Shown here: one piece after another, positions 6,353 to 6,539 of the stretch
How positions within the stretch are numbered: position 1 is the stretch's first letter
How the letters are laid out: every line of letters starts with the position of its first letter
Source of the DNA: Treponema sp. UBA4326
GTDB taxonomy: Bacteria > Spirochaetota > Spirochaetia > Treponematales > Treponemataceae
Direction: 5' to 3'
DNA: 6,539 bases
Assembly (NCBI GenBank): GCA_002393835.1
Contig: DGTW01000117.1
Span: 1 to 6,539, forward strand
Notes under the pieces: generated by a model
What the model saw: the letters and a program-made list of their open reading frames with translations, nothing else
The model's database searches: none
Told to the model about the DNA's origin: nothing
Position numbers and translations under genes: made by a program

Positions 6353-6402
6353 GTAAGAGCTAAAATGTGCTGTTTTTCCCACCCAAGCACATTTTGCCAT
6401 GT

Positions 6403-6444
6403 CTACCCTTCAATCATCGGAATTTTAAGGAAATTGTTAAGAAG
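6403..6444 (-). promoter_or_regulatory. sigma-28-like promoter of fliK, copy 1 of the 42-bp element
   Basis: TTAA (6440-6437) and TCCGATGA (6421-6414) are 15 bp apart, 9 of 12 matches to TAAA-N15-GCCGATAA. The surrounding CTTCTTAA, AAAT, CCGAT, TTGAAG and GTAG blocks match the element before flgD at the same spacing throughout. Predicted transcription start is near 6407, giving a leader of about 65 nt to the ATG at 6340. A sigma-70 alternative (TTGTCA, N17, TATTCA) lies just upstream but has a poor -10. Confidence 0.6.
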
Positions 6445-6484
6445 AAATTGAGTGAATATCGAGTTTTAAATCAACTGACAAAAG

Positions 6485-6524
6485 CAAAAAACGGGCGGAG
6501 TCGGGGTTGCGACACAAACTCGCC
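6485..6524 (-). terminator. probable terminator of a gene beyond the right edge
   Basis: On the - strand, GGCGAGT (6524-6518) pairs with ACTCCGCC (6501-6494), with one bulged C, giving a GC-rich 7-bp stem. It is followed by CG and then six T residues (6491-6486). It points leftward, so it ends transcription of a - strand gene located past base 6539 and separates that gene from fliK. Confidence 0.55.
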
Positions 6525-6539
6525 TGAGCTCTGCTCACT

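Noticed and set aside
6448..6482. Sigma-70-like TTGTCA-N17-TATTCA before fliK
   Set aside because: The -10 matches only 3 of 6. The downstream element shared with flgD is a much stronger candidate, though the site could add basal transcription.

Overview
The window looks like a chromosomal segment from a Treponema-type spirochaete. The evidence is a fliK(tap1-like)-flgD-flgE flagellar cluster in the order known from the treponemal fla operon. It is supported by a FlgE whose Lys165, Cys178 and Asn179 fall exactly at the residue numbers of the self-crosslinking Treponema denticola hook protein. Species cannot be named from this sequence alone.

Layout, left to right. (1) 1-1471, + strand: a 460-residue polytopic membrane protein of no recognised family, built from repeated four-helix blocks. 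(2) 1472-1572: a short convergent intergenic region with a weak hairpin and A/T tracts. (3) 1573-2565, - strand: a YhcC/YtqA-type radical SAM protein (TIGR01212-like) with an unusual insertion and an apparently leaderless start. (4) 2566-2806: an intergenic region with a large ACAGATT-type inverted repeat followed, in the flgE reading direction, by eight T residues. It is a good terminator candidate for the flagellar genes. (5) 2807-4198 flgE, 4229-4696 flgD and 4811-6340 fliK, all on the - strand and transcribed in the order fliK, flgD, flgE. (6) 6341-6539: the fliK leader and promoter region, then a probable terminator of a gene lying beyond the right edge.

The three flagellar genes act together in hook assembly: FliK measures hook length, FlgD caps the growing hook, and FlgE is the hook subunit. 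The most notable non-coding signal is a 42-bp ungapped element present once before fliK and once before flgD (29 of 42 positions identical). It contains sigma-28-like -35 (TTAA) and -10 (NCCGAT) boxes at 15-bp spacing. This implies two separate sigma-28-type entry points into the cluster. It also places the fliK transcription start so that translation should begin at 6340 rather than at the upstream ATG at 6400.

No tRNA, rRNA, CRISPR array or insertion sequence was seen. The window is mostly ordinary core genome. The points of interest are the promoter pair, the structured fliK-flgD spacer, the repeat used as a terminator, the early end of the fla gene cluster, and the repeat architecture of the membrane protein.
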